Assembly (NCBI RefSeq): GCF_009858335.1
Contig: NZ_VMSE01000002.1
Location: forward strand, 310,001 to 374,000
Length of the DNA stretch: 64,000 bases
Direction of reading: 5' to 3'
Origin: Methylovorus glucosotrophus
GTDB lineage: Bacteria; Pseudomonadota; Gammaproteobacteria; Burkholderiales; Methylophilaceae
A model generated the notes under the pieces. The model searched no databases. It was not told where the DNA came from and saw only the letters and a list, made by a program, of their open reading frames with translations. Below, piece after piece: positions 54,503 through 63,794 of this stretch (its first letter is position 1; each line of letters starts with the position of its first letter). The translations under genes and the position numbers were made by a program.

Positions 54503-55986
54503 TGCAATTTTCTGATCTGGATGTACCTATGAATGCGGTTGGTGCGGGGGCAGCTCGCCTGGCTGGCGTATCAAATCTGTTGGCGATCTCAAAGCGCTGG
54601 CGCTTGCTTGGCGGCATGATGGGCATTGTGGCCGCCAGTTTGAGTGCATGTTCTAGCACGCCGCTGCAACCCTTGCCTGGCACATCGGTGCCTGATCGCT
54701 GGCAATACGCGACGGGGAGTGTGGCTGCCGATGCCGTCTCGCAGCAATGGTGGCAAAGTTTTGGCAGTGATGAGCTGGACCAGCTGCTGACCCGTGCCCA
54801 GCGCGACAGCTTTGATGTGCAAGCGGCTGCCGCACGCGTGGAGCAGGCCGTGGCGCAGGCGCGGATTGCCGGTGCGCCTTTGTTGCCTGAGCTTAACCTT
54901 GGCGTCAACGCCAGTCGGCAGGATTATCTGGATAGTCATCGTAACGCGGATGGTTCCAGCCACACCGTGGCGTTGGCCGCGAGTTATGAAGTGGATTTCT
55001 GGGGCCGCAACCGGGCACTGCGCGACCGTGCGCGCTATCAGCTGCAATCCAGCCATCATGATCTCGACACCGTGCAGCTGACACTGACCAGTGGCGTGGC
55101 ACGTCTTTACCTGCAAGTGCTGGGCCTGGCCGAGCGCCTGTCGATTGCCGAACTGAATGTGGCGAATGCCAGCCGGGTGCTGGAAGTGGTGGAAGCGCGT
55201 TATCGCGCCGGGGCGGCAACTGCGCTGGAGGTGGCCCAGCAGCGTGGCTTGCTCGCCAGCCAGCAGCGCACGATGGAAACCCTGCGCCAGCAGCTGGCGG
55301 ATGGCAAAACCGCGCTGGCGGTGCTGATCGGGCTACCACCGGCGGAGCTGGTGATAAGTGGGCAGGGCTTGCAGGGCGTGCAAACGCCGCAGATTACGCC
55401 TGGCCTGCCCGCGCAACTGCTGGTACGGCGGCCGGATATTGCCCGCGCCGAAGCAGCATTGGCGGCGGCCGATGCCAACACCATTGCCGCCCGCGCCGCC
55501 ATGTTGCCGCGTGTGCAGCTCACCGGCAGCCTGGGGCTGGGCGGCGAGCAATGGAGTGACATGCTGGCGCATCCAATCTACAGCGTGGCCGCTGCGCTGA
55601 CTGCGCCGGTATTCAACGCCGGTCGGCTGGCGGCTGGCCGTGATCTGGCGCTGGCGCAGCGCACCGAGCTGTTGCAAAACTACCGTGCAGCGATTGTGGC
55701 GGCGTTTGGCGATGTGGAAACCGCGCTCAATGCCGTGCAGGCGATTGAGCAACAACGGCGTTGGCAGGGCGAAGAGCTGGCGCAGGCCGAGCGCGCCTTT
55801 CGTCTGGCGGAAACTCGCTACCGCGCTGGCGCCGATACCCTGCTGACCATGCTGGATGCCCAGCGCACCTGGTATAGCGCGCAGGATCAAGCCGTGCAGC
55901 TCACGCTGGCCAACTTGCAAGGGCGAGTTGCCTTGTTCAAGGCCCTGGGCGGCGGCTGGCAGCTCACTCCTGCATCCGCCTCGTGA
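54499..55986 (+). CDS. NodT-family outer-membrane efflux channel
   Basis: Channel protein of 495 residues with two OEP repeats and a lipobox LSAC (about residue 51) after a long N-terminal region, so the true start may be further in. It follows the MacB-like gene with an ATGA overlap. With the adaptor and pump it forms a complete exporter like PvdRT-OpmQ. Repeat motifs [16 protein letters not shown] and [17 protein letters not shown] are clear. Confidence 0.92.
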   Translation: MMQFSDLDVPMNAVGAGAARLAGVSNLLAISKRWRLLGGMMGIVAASLSACSSTPLQPLPGTSVPDRWQYATGSVAADAVSQQWWQSFGSDELDQLLTRAQRDSFDVQAAAARVEQAVAQARIAGAPLLPELNLGVNASRQDYLDSHRNADGSSHTVALAASYEVDFWGRNRALRDRARYQLQSSHHDLDTVQLTLTSGVARLYLQVLGLAERLSIAELNVANASRVLEVVEARYRAGAATALEVAQQRGLLASQQRTMETLRQQLADGKTALAVLIGLPPAELVISGQGLQGVQTPQITPGLPAQLLVRRPDIARAEAALAAADANTIAARAAMLPRVQLTGSLGLGGEQWSDMLAHPIYSVAAALTAPVFNAGRLAAGRDLALAQRTELLQNYRAAIVAAFGDVETALNAVQAIEQQRRWQGEELAQAERAFRLAETRYRAGADTLLTMLDAQRTWYSAQDQAVQLTLANLQGRVALFKALGGGWQLTPASAS

Positions 55987-56102
55987 TCCAGCTATTGAAT
56001 AAGGGCAGTATTCACGGCAAAGCCTTGGGATGACGGGCTGCCTGTGTCACAATTCCATCTGAAACAATTACCCTGCCTGTGTGGCAGATGATGGAGATGA
56101 TG

Positions 56103-56675
56103 ATGGTGGACGCATTGACGGATGCGGCGATCCAGCAGCTCAATCTGGGCTACAACGCCGAGGAAGACCGACTGCTGCTGAAGATAGGTTTGGCGGACGA
56201 TGTGGAGGTGCCAGTATGGCTGACCCGGCGTATCGTGCGCTCCTTGTGGAAACTGCTGCATCGCGATGCAGCGCCAGCGCCCACGGCTCCTGAGCTGGCC
56301 GCTACCCCGATTTACCCCACCGCCGCGGCGCAGGTCATGCAGGCCTTTGCCGAAGAAATGCGCGAGCTCACGCTGGCGCAGCAAGTCAGCGAAAGCCTGG
56401 ACATGACCGGCGCCTATGAAGAGCGCAGCCAGCAGCTGGGCGACGAACCCTTGCTGGTCAGCGTATGCCGCATGATTACCGAGCAGCCGGATAAACCGAC
56501 GCTGGAGCTGGCGGCGGCCGATGGTCAGACCCTGCATTTTTCCCTGAGCCCCGAACTTGGCATGGCATTGGGCAGCATGCTGCAACTCGCCACCCGCGAA
56601 GCACAGTGGGATCTGGGCTTTGCCGATGGCCCGCTGCTGATCGATCAGCATGTGGTGCCCGCTGTTCTGCATTAA
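56103..56675 (+). CDS. Conserved hypothetical protein
   Basis: Soluble protein of 190 residues, no signal peptide or membrane segments. It has a beta-rich N-terminal part (QQLNLGYNAEEDRLLLKIGL; WLTRRIVRSLWKLLH), a Pro/Ala linker and a second beta-rich part. I do not recognise the family. Several ATGs cluster at its start; 56103 fits the TGGAG spacing best. It precedes bioA by 21 bases and may share its transcript. Confidence 0.65.
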   Translation: MVDALTDAAIQQLNLGYNAEEDRLLLKIGLADDVEVPVWLTRRIVRSLWKLLHRDAAPAPTAPELAATPIYPTAAAQVMQAFAEEMRELTLAQQVSESLDMTGAYEERSQQLGDEPLLVSVCRMITEQPDKPTLELAAADGQTLHFSLSPELGMALGSMLQLATREAQWDLGFADGPLLIDQHVVPAVLH

Positions 56676-56696
56676 TGAAGGCCACCTGCATTTTCA

Positions 56697-58028
56697 ATGA
56701 CTGAAGCGAGCCGTAATCAACAGCTGCTGGCGCGCAGCCTGCATGCCGTATGGCATCCCTGCACCCAGATGAAACATCACGAACACCTGCCGCTGGTACC
56801 CATACAGCGCGGTGAAGGCGTATGGCTGTATGACATGGATGGCAAAGCCTATCTTGATGCTGTCAGTTCGTGGTGGGTCAATCTGTTCGGCCATAATCAT
56901 CCCCGCATCAAGGCCGCCATCAGCCAGCAAATGGATCAGCTGGAGCATGTGATCCTGGCGGGCTTTACCCACGAGCCCGTGGTGCAATTATCCGAGCGGC
57001 TGGCAGCGCTTACCGGGCTGGGGCATTGTTTTTATGCTTCGGATGGCGCCTCGGCGACCGAAATTGCGCTCAAGATGAGCTTTCATTACTGGCGCAACCT
57101 CGGGCTTGCGCAAGGCAAGCCCAGCGCTAAAACCGGCTTTATCAGCCTGCAAAACAGTTATCACGGCGAAACCCTGGGCGCACTATCGGTGACCGATGTG
57201 GCTATTTTCAAGGATACCTACGCGCCCCTCCTGCGGCAGAGCATCCAGATTCCCAGCCCGGACTGGCGGCTGGCAGAAGCAGGCGAGAGCGCCGAAGCCT
57301 ATGCCCTGCGCTGCGCCCAGGCGCTGGAAACCCATCTGCAACAGCACCATGCCACCACCGCTGCCGTGATCGTGGAGCCGCTGGTGCAATGCGCTGCCGG
57401 CATGGGCATGTACCACGAGGCTTATCTGCAACGCTTGCGCGCCTTGTGCGATCAGTACGAAGTGCATCTGATTGCCGATGAAATTGCCGTGGGCTTTGGC
57501 CGCACCGGGACGCTGTTTGCCTGCGAGCAGGCTGGCATACGGCCCGACTTCCTGTGCCTTTCCAAGGGCATCACCGGTGGCTATCTACCTTTGTCGGTAT
57601 GCCTGACGACCGATGCCATATACCAGGCGTTTTATGATGACAGCACCGCGCGTGGCTTTTTGCATTCGCACAGTTATACCGGCAATGCGCTGGCCTGCAG
57701 TGCGGCCCTGGCCACGCTGGATATTTTTGCCGAGGAAGACGTCATTGCGCGCAACCGCGACAAAGCTGCAGCGATGAATGTGCAATTGCAGGCCTTGCAG
57801 GATCTGCCCATCCATCATCTGCGCCAACGCGGCATGATCTGGGCATTTGATGTTGAATCGGCGCGCTCCGATTTCTCGCGCCAGTTTTACCTTGAAGCCT
57901 TGCAGCATGGGCTTATCCTGCGGCCCATCGGCAATACGGTGTACTTCATGCCGCCGTATTGCATTACGCCGGATGAAATGTCCACCCTCGTCGACCACAC
58001 CGCGCAGATACTGCGCAAGCTAGGTTAG
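56697..58028 (+). CDS. bioA: Adenosylmethionine-8-amino-7-oxononanoate aminotransferase
   Basis: Class III aminotransferase of 443 residues that makes 7,8-diaminopelargonate in biotin synthesis, with S-adenosylmethionine as amino donor. Diagnostic features are VWHPCTQMKHHE at the N-terminus, AVSSWWVNLFGHNHP, YHGETLGALSV, the EIAVGFGRTG loop and the PLP Lys in LSKGITGGYLPLS. Length is normal. No other bio genes are in the window. It abuts the dacB gene with two bases between. Confidence 0.97.
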   Translation: MTEASRNQQLLARSLHAVWHPCTQMKHHEHLPLVPIQRGEGVWLYDMDGKAYLDAVSSWWVNLFGHNHPRIKAAISQQMDQLEHVILAGFTHEPVVQLSERLAALTGLGHCFYASDGASATEIALKMSFHYWRNLGLAQGKPSAKTGFISLQNSYHGETLGALSVTDVAIFKDTYAPLLRQSIQIPSPDWRLAEAGESAEAYALRCAQALETHLQQHHATTAAVIVEPLVQCAAGMGMYHEAYLQRLRALCDQYEVHLIADEIAVGFGRTGTLFACEQAGIRPDFLCLSKGITGGYLPLSVCLTTDAIYQAFYDDSTARGFLHSHSYTGNALACSAALATLDIFAEEDVIARNRDKAAAMNVQLQALQDLPIHHLRQRGMIWAFDVESARSDFSRQFYLEALQHGLILRPIGNTVYFMPPYCITPDEMSTLVDHTAQILRKLG

Positions 58029-58030
58029 CC

Positions 58031-59479
58031 GTGTTGCGCCGCCTGCTGCTTTGTTGCTTGCTGGGTCTGGCCGTGCCTGCACACGCCGTATTGCCTCTGC
58101 CCGTGAGCCAGGCCTTGCAACAGGCCGGGCTGGCAGATGATGATGTGGCGGTGTATGCCCAGCGGCTGGACCTTCCCCTGCCGGTGATTATTGCGCACCG
58201 GGCTGATGCCGCGCTTAACCCGGCATCCACCATGAAGTTGCTCACGACCTATGCCGCGCTCGATATGCTGGGCCCGGCCTACCGCTGGCGTACCGAGATT
58301 TATCGGGATGGTCCGCTGGTCGATGGCGTGCTGCAGGGCAATCTGATTCTGCGTGGCGAGGGCGACCCGGCGCTGATGGCGGAAGATTTCTGGCGTTTGC
58401 TGGGCCGTTTGCGGCAGCTGGGAGTGCGCGACATTACCGGCGATCTGATCATCGATAACAGCTATTTTGCGCCGCAAGCACAGGATGCCGCGGCGTTTGA
58501 TGGCGATGGCTACCGCGCTTACAACGTCACCGCCTCGGCGCTGGTTATCAATCTGCAAGCCAGCAGCCTGCGGCTGGCAGTATCCGCCGATAGTCCCGCC
58601 AGAGTAGAAGTCAGCGCCGAGCCTGCATTGCCGGGCGTGGTGGTGCAAAACCGCCTGCAGGTCACGAGCGATAGTTGCGGTGACTGGCGCAGCCGCCTGC
58701 AATACAAGGTGCAACCTAAAGTGGAGCCGCAGGCGGCAAACGATCCTGTGCGTGGTGTGAGCATCGCATTGAGCGGGACGTTTTCGGCAGATTGCGGTGA
58801 AAAGTATCTAGAACTCAGCGTGCTGGATGGCCCGCAATATACCTATCAGCTGTTCCAGAGCCTGTGGCAATCGCTCGGTGGCTCCTTGCATGGCGAGGTG
58901 CGTTTGCAGGCCTTGCCGCCACAAGCGGTGAAACTGACGGACCAGCTATCGCCGCTGCCACTGGCGGATGTGCTGCGGCGCCTGAACAAATACAGCAACA
59001 ACCTGATGGCGCGGCAACTGCTGCTGACCGTTGCCGCCCAACAGGGCTCCCTGCCCGCCACGGAAGAGGCCGGGGCGAATGCTGTGCGGCAATGGCTGGC
59101 TAAAAAAGGCTACCGCTTCCCCGAGCTGATGATAGAAAACGGCGCCGGGCTGTCGCGTGTTGAGCGCATCAGTCCGCGCCATCTGGGGAATATTCTGGCC
59201 GATGCCTATGCCGGCCCATGGATGCCGGAACTGATGTCATCGTTGCCCGTGCTGGGCGTGGATGGCACGCTGCTCAAGCGCATGCAAGGCCAGCCGGTGC
59301 AAGGGCGGGCGCATCTCAAAACCGGCTCGCTGAATGGTGTGAGCACGCTGGCGGGTTATGTGCTGGACCAGCACGGCCAGCGCTGGCTGCTGGTATTCAT
59401 GGCGAATCACCCACGCGCCGCGGCTACAAGAGCGGCGCAGGATGCCCTGATTAACTGGATTTACCGGCATGATGAGTAA
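58031..59479 (+). CDS. dacB: D-alanyl-D-alanine carboxypeptidase/endopeptidase (PBP4)
   Basis: Periplasmic class C penicillin-binding protein of 482 residues with a signal peptide ending near PAHA. The active-site motifs are STMK (in NPASTMKLLTT), SNN (KYSNNLMARQ) and KTG (LKTGSLNGVST). It trims and opens peptidoglycan cross-links. The region between the SxxK and SxN motifs has the long insertion typical of PBP4. GTG at 58031 is the only suitable start, two bases after bioA. Confidence 0.94.
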   Translation: MLRRLLLCCLLGLAVPAHAVLPLPVSQALQQAGLADDDVAVYAQRLDLPLPVIIAHRADAALNPASTMKLLTTYAALDMLGPAYRWRTEIYRDGPLVDGVLQGNLILRGEGDPALMAEDFWRLLGRLRQLGVRDITGDLIIDNSYFAPQAQDAAAFDGDGYRAYNVTASALVINLQASSLRLAVSADSPARVEVSAEPALPGVVVQNRLQVTSDSCGDWRSRLQYKVQPKVEPQAANDPVRGVSIALSGTFSADCGEKYLELSVLDGPQYTYQLFQSLWQSLGGSLHGEVRLQALPPQAVKLTDQLSPLPLADVLRRLNKYSNNLMARQLLLTVAAQQGSLPATEEAGANAVRQWLAKKGYRFPELMIENGAGLSRVERISPRHLGNILADAYAGPWMPELMSSLPVLGVDGTLLKRMQGQPVQGRAHLKTGSLNGVSTLAGYVLDQHGQRWLLVFMANHPRAAATRAAQDALINWIYRHDE

Positions 59480-59679
59480 GGCTGTTTTACCCTGCTTTAC
59501 GTTACCTTTGCCGCTAGCGGGTGCACGGCTACGGAACCGATGCTGAATTCGGGTATCATAATCCCCTCGGAAACAGGCGGGTATGCAGCCGCAATGTCGC
59601 CTGCTTCTGCAGCACTTCAGCCAGAAACTCGCCTATCACCGGGTTTTGTAACATTAGCCTCTAAATTTTGGAGTACGCA

Positions 59680-60147
59680 ATGAAACATGTAAGTCTTTTT
59701 GCCAGCGCATTGTTGCTGGCGATGTTTGCGACCAGCGGATGCAGTGCTGACAATAACGGAACATCTTCAACACAGGAAAAACCCGCCATGAGCAAAACCA
59801 TTACCGAACTGGTCAAGATCGACCAGGTAGTCGGCACCGGCCGTGAAGCCGAACCCGGCCTCAACGTCACCGTGCATTACACCGGCTGGCTGTATGACCC
59901 CAGCAAGCCTGAAGGCCATGGCGCCAAATTTGATAGCTCGGTCGATCGTCGTGATCCTTTCATTTTCTACCTCGGCGGCGCGCAAGTGATCCGTGGTTGG
60001 GATGAAGGCGTGGTCGGCATGAAAGTCGGCGGCAAGCGCACGCTGATCATCCCTTCACACATGGCTTATGGTGAGCGTGGTGCGGGTGGCGTGATCCCTC
60101 CTTACGCGACCCTGGTGTTTGATGTCGAACTGCTGAACGTCAAGTAA
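59680..60147 (+). CDS. FKBP-type peptidyl-prolyl isomerase lipoprotein
   Basis: Protein of 155 residues: lipoprotein signal (lipobox TSGC, about residue 21), short linker, and an FKBP domain (VTVHYTGWLYD; FDSSVDRRDPFIFYLGG; QVIRGWDEGVVGMKVGGKR; MAYGERGAGGVIPP). It should catalyse cis-trans proline isomerisation of envelope proteins. Active-site residues typical of FKBP12 (Y, F, D, V, I, W) appear conserved. The ATG follows TGGAG. Confidence 0.92.
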   Translation: MKHVSLFASALLLAMFATSGCSADNNGTSSTQEKPAMSKTITELVKIDQVVGTGREAEPGLNVTVHYTGWLYDPSKPEGHGAKFDSSVDRRDPFIFYLGGAQVIRGWDEGVVGMKVGGKRTLIIPSHMAYGERGAGGVIPPYATLVFDVELLNVK

Positions 60148-60205
60148 TCCTTCCGGGCCGGCCATGGGTCGGCCCTGTATAGCCCTGGAACGGGCAGGAG
60201 CAAGT

Positions 60206-60628
60206 ATGAAAGCAAGAATCAAGTGGGTGGAAAATGTCTGCTTCATGGGCGAGTCTGAAACCGGGCATGCCGTGATTCTGGATGGCGCCCCGGATGCCGG
60301 TGGCCGTAATCTCGGCATGCGTCCGATGGAAATGCTGCTGATCGGCATGGGCGCCTGCACGTCGTTTGATGTGGTGACCATTCTCAAAAAAGCCCGCCAA
60401 CCAGTGACCGATTGCGTTGCGGGCATCAGCGCCGAACGTGCCGATGAGGTGCCAAAGGTCTTTACCAAGATTCATGTGCATTTTGTGGTGACGGGCAAAG
60501 GATTGAATCCGGCACAAGTCGAACGTGCGGTGAAACTGTCTGCTGAAAAATACTGCTCGGCATCCATCATGCTTGGTAAGGCAGCAGAAATCACCCACGA
60601 CTATGAAGTGGTGGAGGCCCCGCTGTGA
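60206..60628 (+). CDS. OsmC family protein (peroxiredoxin-like)
   Basis: Protein of 140 residues of the OsmC/YhfA type. The two active-site cysteines are in GACTSFDVV and TDCVAGIS, matching the hydroperoxide-reducing pair of OsmC/Ohr proteins. It belongs to the group without strong evidence for a substrate. ATG at 60206 follows GGAGC. The stop overlaps the GTG of the VOC gene. Confidence 0.9.
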   Translation: MKARIKWVENVCFMGESETGHAVILDGAPDAGGRNLGMRPMEMLLIGMGACTSFDVVTILKKARQPVTDCVAGISAERADEVPKVFTKIHVHFVVTGKGLNPAQVERAVKLSAEKYCSASIMLGKAAEITHDYEVVEAPL

Positions 60629-61029
60629 GCACACGCCCAGGCGGCATGCTGGGCATGCATCATGTGGCCTTGTTTGTGCATGATCTCGAAGCTTGCCTGC
60701 ATTTTTACCGCGATGTGGTCGGCATGGTCGAAGAGTGGCAGCCTGATCCGGACAATATCTATTTAACTTCCGGTAACGACAATGTCGCCCTGCACCGGCT
60801 GGCGGCAGACAAAACGCTGGATGGCCCGCAACGGCTGGATCATCTGGGCTTCATCCTGCGGACACCGGAGGATGTGGATGCCTGGCATGCCCACCTGACG
60901 GCGAATGAAGTTCGCATTGCGCAGGCGCCCAAAACCCATCGTGATGGTGCACGCAGTCTTTACTGCTTTGACCCTTGCGGGAATCTGGTGCAGTTTATTT
61001 ATCATCCGCCGATTGCAGACAAATTGTAG
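60625..61029 (+). CDS. VOC family (glyoxalase/dioxygenase fold) protein
   Basis: Protein of 134 residues with the paired beta-alpha-beta-beta-beta units of the vicinal oxygen chelate fold: MLGMHHVALFVHDLEACLHF at the start and YCFDPCGNLVQFIYHPP at the end. Likely metal ligands are the His in MHHVA, the His in DHLGF and the Glu/Gln position near the end (NLVQF, here Gln). The reaction is unknown. It starts at GTG and is coupled to the OsmC gene. Confidence 0.88.
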   Translation: MSTRPGGMLGMHHVALFVHDLEACLHFYRDVVGMVEEWQPDPDNIYLTSGNDNVALHRLAADKTLDGPQRLDHLGFILRTPEDVDAWHAHLTANEVRIAQAPKTHRDGARSLYCFDPCGNLVQFIYHPPIADKL

Positions 61030-61051
61030 AGTGCAACCTGCGGTTAGGAAT

Positions 61052-61085
61052 CAAAAAGGCCCCGCAAATGCGAGGCCTTTTTTGT
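61052..61085. terminator. Bidirectional terminator
   Basis: CAAAAAGGCC-CGC pairs with GCG-GGCCTTTTTTG around an AAAT loop with one mismatch, flanked by A and T runs. It lies between the VOC gene and the converging TonB receptor gene. Confidence 0.88.
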
Positions 61086-61106
61086 GTGGGTGATTTATTA
61101 ATTTGT

Positions 61107-63230
61107 TTAATATTTCCAGGTGAGGGTGGCGCTAGCGTTCATGGGGGCTCCGTAATAGCTCTGACCACCATTGGCCCACATCAGACTGGTGAGGTATTTT
61201 TCGTCGGTAAGGTTATAAATGTTTAACGCCGCGCTCCAGTGTTTATCGATTTCATAATTGGCCATCAGGTTCAAGAGTGCATAGCTATCCTGCTTATATC
61301 GTGTAGTGCCTATATCTACATGCGTTTCGCTTTGCCAATTAACGCTCGCGCCGACTTTCAGTTTTTCGATAAAAGGCACTTGGTAGACGGTGGTTAGTCT
61401 TAGCAGCTGCCTTGGGGTGTAAGGCTTGACGTTCTCATCATTGTCACCTTTTACACTGGCCAACCGGGTGTACCCGCCGGTGATCTTCAGTCTTGGGGTT
61501 ACCTCACCTGACATATCAAATTCATACCCCTTGGTGGTGGCGTTGATACCTTCATAGATGGTGGTGTTGCCTATCACTGTGCCAGTGGACTGAGCCAGAT
61601 TTTCTTGTTCAGTCTTAAATACTGCAAAAGATGTGTTCAGGTTATTGAACAGCTGACTTTTAATGCCGGCTTCATAGTTTTTGCCTTTCATTGGCGCCAG
61701 TGGCTGGAGGTTCCTGTCCAGTTTGGTTTCTGGATTGTAGATGCCGGTATAGCTGGCATAGAGAGAGTGTTCATTTGTCAAGTTATAGACTGCTCCGGCA
61801 TACGGAGTGATTTTATTATTGGCTTCCGATTCTCTGCTGACGCCATAACTTACTCCGGTCAGCTCATAGCTCAACATGTTTCCGCCAGTGGTGATTTTCA
61901 GTTTGTCAGTGACATTGAATTTGGCTGCGGCATAGGTGTTAAGGCGTTTGACGTCAAAGGAAGCCGAGCTGCCTGTCACCCAGGTAGGCTCTGGCAGGTC
62001 GCCCGCATTATCGAAACTGCTGAGACCGATCGTTGTGTAGGAAGCTGATTTCTCGTGCTCATCATAAGTGGAGCGCGACCAGTTACTGCCAATTACCAAC
62101 TCATGTTCACGACCCGCTAATTGAAATGGGCCAGATACATAGGCATCCGCAATCAATTCTTTATAGGAGTCGCGATATGCACCTGGCCAGCCGGTCAAGC
62201 CAGTTCCTGTGCTGCGGTCTTCGTTGCCAAAAACATAAAGAAGTTTGGCATTTCCAGTCATTTCTTTGCGGGTTAGCTGGGTGCGCAGTTTCCAGCCGTT
62301 ATTGAACAGGTGGGTCAGCTCAGCGAAGGTAATATTGTTGGTTGTATCCCAGTAGCTCCAGTCTGCAGATGTAGATGCTGATCTGCTGTAATGGCGGGTT
62401 GAGCCATCCGAGTAAAGCAGTGGCAGGCTGCCCCACATCGGGCTGTTGGTATTATTCTGTTGATAGGTGTGACCAAATGTCACCGTCGTGTTATCGGTAA
62501 TGTCTGCTTCAATTACGCCATAAGCGACATTCCGCTCCTGACTGTAGCGGTCCAGGTATGAGTTACGATCCTGGTTGGAAAGAACCAGGCGGCCGCGCAC
62601 ATTTCCGGCCTCATTCAATGGGCCAGAGACATCCATATCTACCCGGCGCTTGTCCCAGGATCCGACGGTCAGATCAATCTTGGCCTGAAATTCTTGTGTC
62701 GGGCGTTTGCGGATAAAGTTGATGGTGGCTGATGGGTTTCCTGTGCCGGATAATAAGCCTGTCGCACCCCGTAAGACCTCAATTCGATCATAGACTGCAG
62801 TATCTATATCACCAATTAATAGCCCATCCGGGAACGGCACACCAAGTCCATCTATCTGGAAGTTGGTAATGTCTGAGCCTCTGGCTGTGTAATATGTACG
62901 ATCGGTTTCGGCCCGTTCAACCTTAATGCCGGTGGTCATGTCCAGCACATCATTAATGGATGTGAGCTTGAAGTCATCCATTAACTCGCGTGTGACGACA
63001 GAAATCGACTGCGGTGTTTCCCGCAAACTCGTATTCAAACGGGTCGCAGTTTCTGTGGATTTCACCGTATAGGATTTTGTTTTTTCAGAAGCCTGTGGGG
63101 CCGAGTCTTCGGCCTGGGCGCTTACTTTCACTTCCGGCAGTGTGCTTGTGTTTTCAGCGGTTTGTTCGGCAGCGAAACTATTGGCTGCCCAGATGGCGGA
63201 GAGAGCCAGCGCAAGTGCTTTTTGTTGCAT
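61107..63230 (-). CDS. TonB-dependent siderophore receptor without STN domain
   Basis: Outer-membrane receptor of 707 residues: signal peptide to FAA (about 21), TonB-box-like segment (LPEVKVSAQ), plug (LRETPQSISVVTRELMDD) and barrel ending in Trp-Lys-Tyr (TLTWKY). It resembles ferric-coprogen or rhodotorulic-acid receptors (FhuE class). Without an STN domain it does not signal to a sigma factor. Direct Fur control is likely from a box at 63311-63325. It is more AT-rich than neighbouring genes, which suggests recent acquisition. Confidence 0.92.
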   Translation of the reverse strand: MQQKALALALSAIWAANSFAAEQTAENTSTLPEVKVSAQAEDSAPQASEKTKSYTVKSTETATRLNTSLRETPQSISVVTRELMDDFKLTSINDVLDMTTGIKVERAETDRTYYTARGSDITNFQIDGLGVPFPDGLLIGDIDTAVYDRIEVLRGATGLLSGTGNPSATINFIRKRPTQEFQAKIDLTVGSWDKRRVDMDVSGPLNEAGNVRGRLVLSNQDRNSYLDRYSQERNVAYGVIEADITDNTTVTFGHTYQQNNTNSPMWGSLPLLYSDGSTRHYSRSASTSADWSYWDTTNNITFAELTHLFNNGWKLRTQLTRKEMTGNAKLLYVFGNEDRSTGTGLTGWPGAYRDSYKELIADAYVSGPFQLAGREHELVIGSNWSRSTYDEHEKSASYTTIGLSSFDNAGDLPEPTWVTGSSASFDVKRLNTYAAAKFNVTDKLKITTGGNMLSYELTGVSYGVSRESEANNKITPYAGAVYNLTNEHSLYASYTGIYNPETKLDRNLQPLAPMKGKNYEAGIKSQLFNNLNTSFAVFKTEQENLAQSTGTVIGNTTIYEGINATTKGYEFDMSGEVTPRLKITGGYTRLASVKGDNDENVKPYTPRQLLRLTTVYQVPFIEKLKVGASVNWQSETHVDIGTTRYKQDSYALLNLMANYEIDKHWSAALNIYNLTDEKYLTSLMWANGGQSYYGAPMNASATLTWKY

Positions 63231-63310
63231 GGGGTGTCCTCATGGAGCTTATGGTTGAGGCACGGGCGGGCTACTTGTTGCTGGCTGGTGCGGATGATTA
63301 ATTTATCAAA

Positions 63311-63325
63311 TGATAATCGTTTTCA
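63311..63325 (-). promoter_or_regulatory. Fur-like box of the third TonB receptor
   Basis: TGATAATCGTTTTCA matches the 7-1-7 Fur consensus at 12 of 14 positions. It lies about 80 bases before the receptor start, read leftward. Confidence 0.8.
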
Positions 63326-63461
63326 TCCACATTGAAAATGCATGGAGTGTAAAAGTGTTGGATTTTTACATCTGCAAAGGAACTTACAGGGTATCAGGAG
63401 AGGTATCCCCCGCTTGAAGAGCAGTGAATGTTGCAGGGGTGCAACATTCACGGAGGGAAAT

Positions 63462-63776
63462 TTATTCTGTCACTTTGGCCGTCAGGGTGTGCTGGCTCGA
63501 AATGACATCCAGCAAGCGGTCGATATTGGGGTGTTTGCCTGGAAAGGCTTTTGCATCCGCAGTGTGCTCGGCATACAGATCCAAGCCCTCCTGAGCGGCG
63601 GCGGGTGTGATGGCGCCATGCTTTTTGATCAGGTGTTGATATACCTTAAGCGAGCCCTGGCTGCCGGGTTTGTTTTCAATCAAGCCTGCGGGTTGCTGGT
63701 CAGGAGTGTAAAGGGCGATGGATTGAATATGATCTGCACTGGCAAGGGTACTGAGAATTTCGCTAAAAGGTTTCAT
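63462..63776 (-). CDS. DUF2322-like small protein
   Basis: Soluble protein of 104 residues. The segment GSLKVYQHLIKKHGAITPAA followed by EGLDLYAEHTADA and PGKHPNIDRLL fits DUF2322, a family of unknown function in betaproteobacteria. No metal or catalytic motif can be named. It lies 18 bases after the coq7 stop on the same strand and may be co-transcribed with it. Confidence 0.78.
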   Translation of the reverse strand: MKPFSEILSTLASADHIQSIALYTPDQQPAGLIENKPGSQGSLKVYQHLIKKHGAITPAAAQEGLDLYAEHTADAKAFPGKHPNIDRLLDVISSQHTLTAKVTE

Positions 63777-63794
63777 GGCGGTGTTTTATCAGGC

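Noticed and set aside
60155..60175. GC-rich inverted repeat after the FKBP gene as a terminator
   Set aside because: The stem is strong but no T-run follows and the OsmC Shine-Dalgarno comes soon after; it may be a processing or stability element only.
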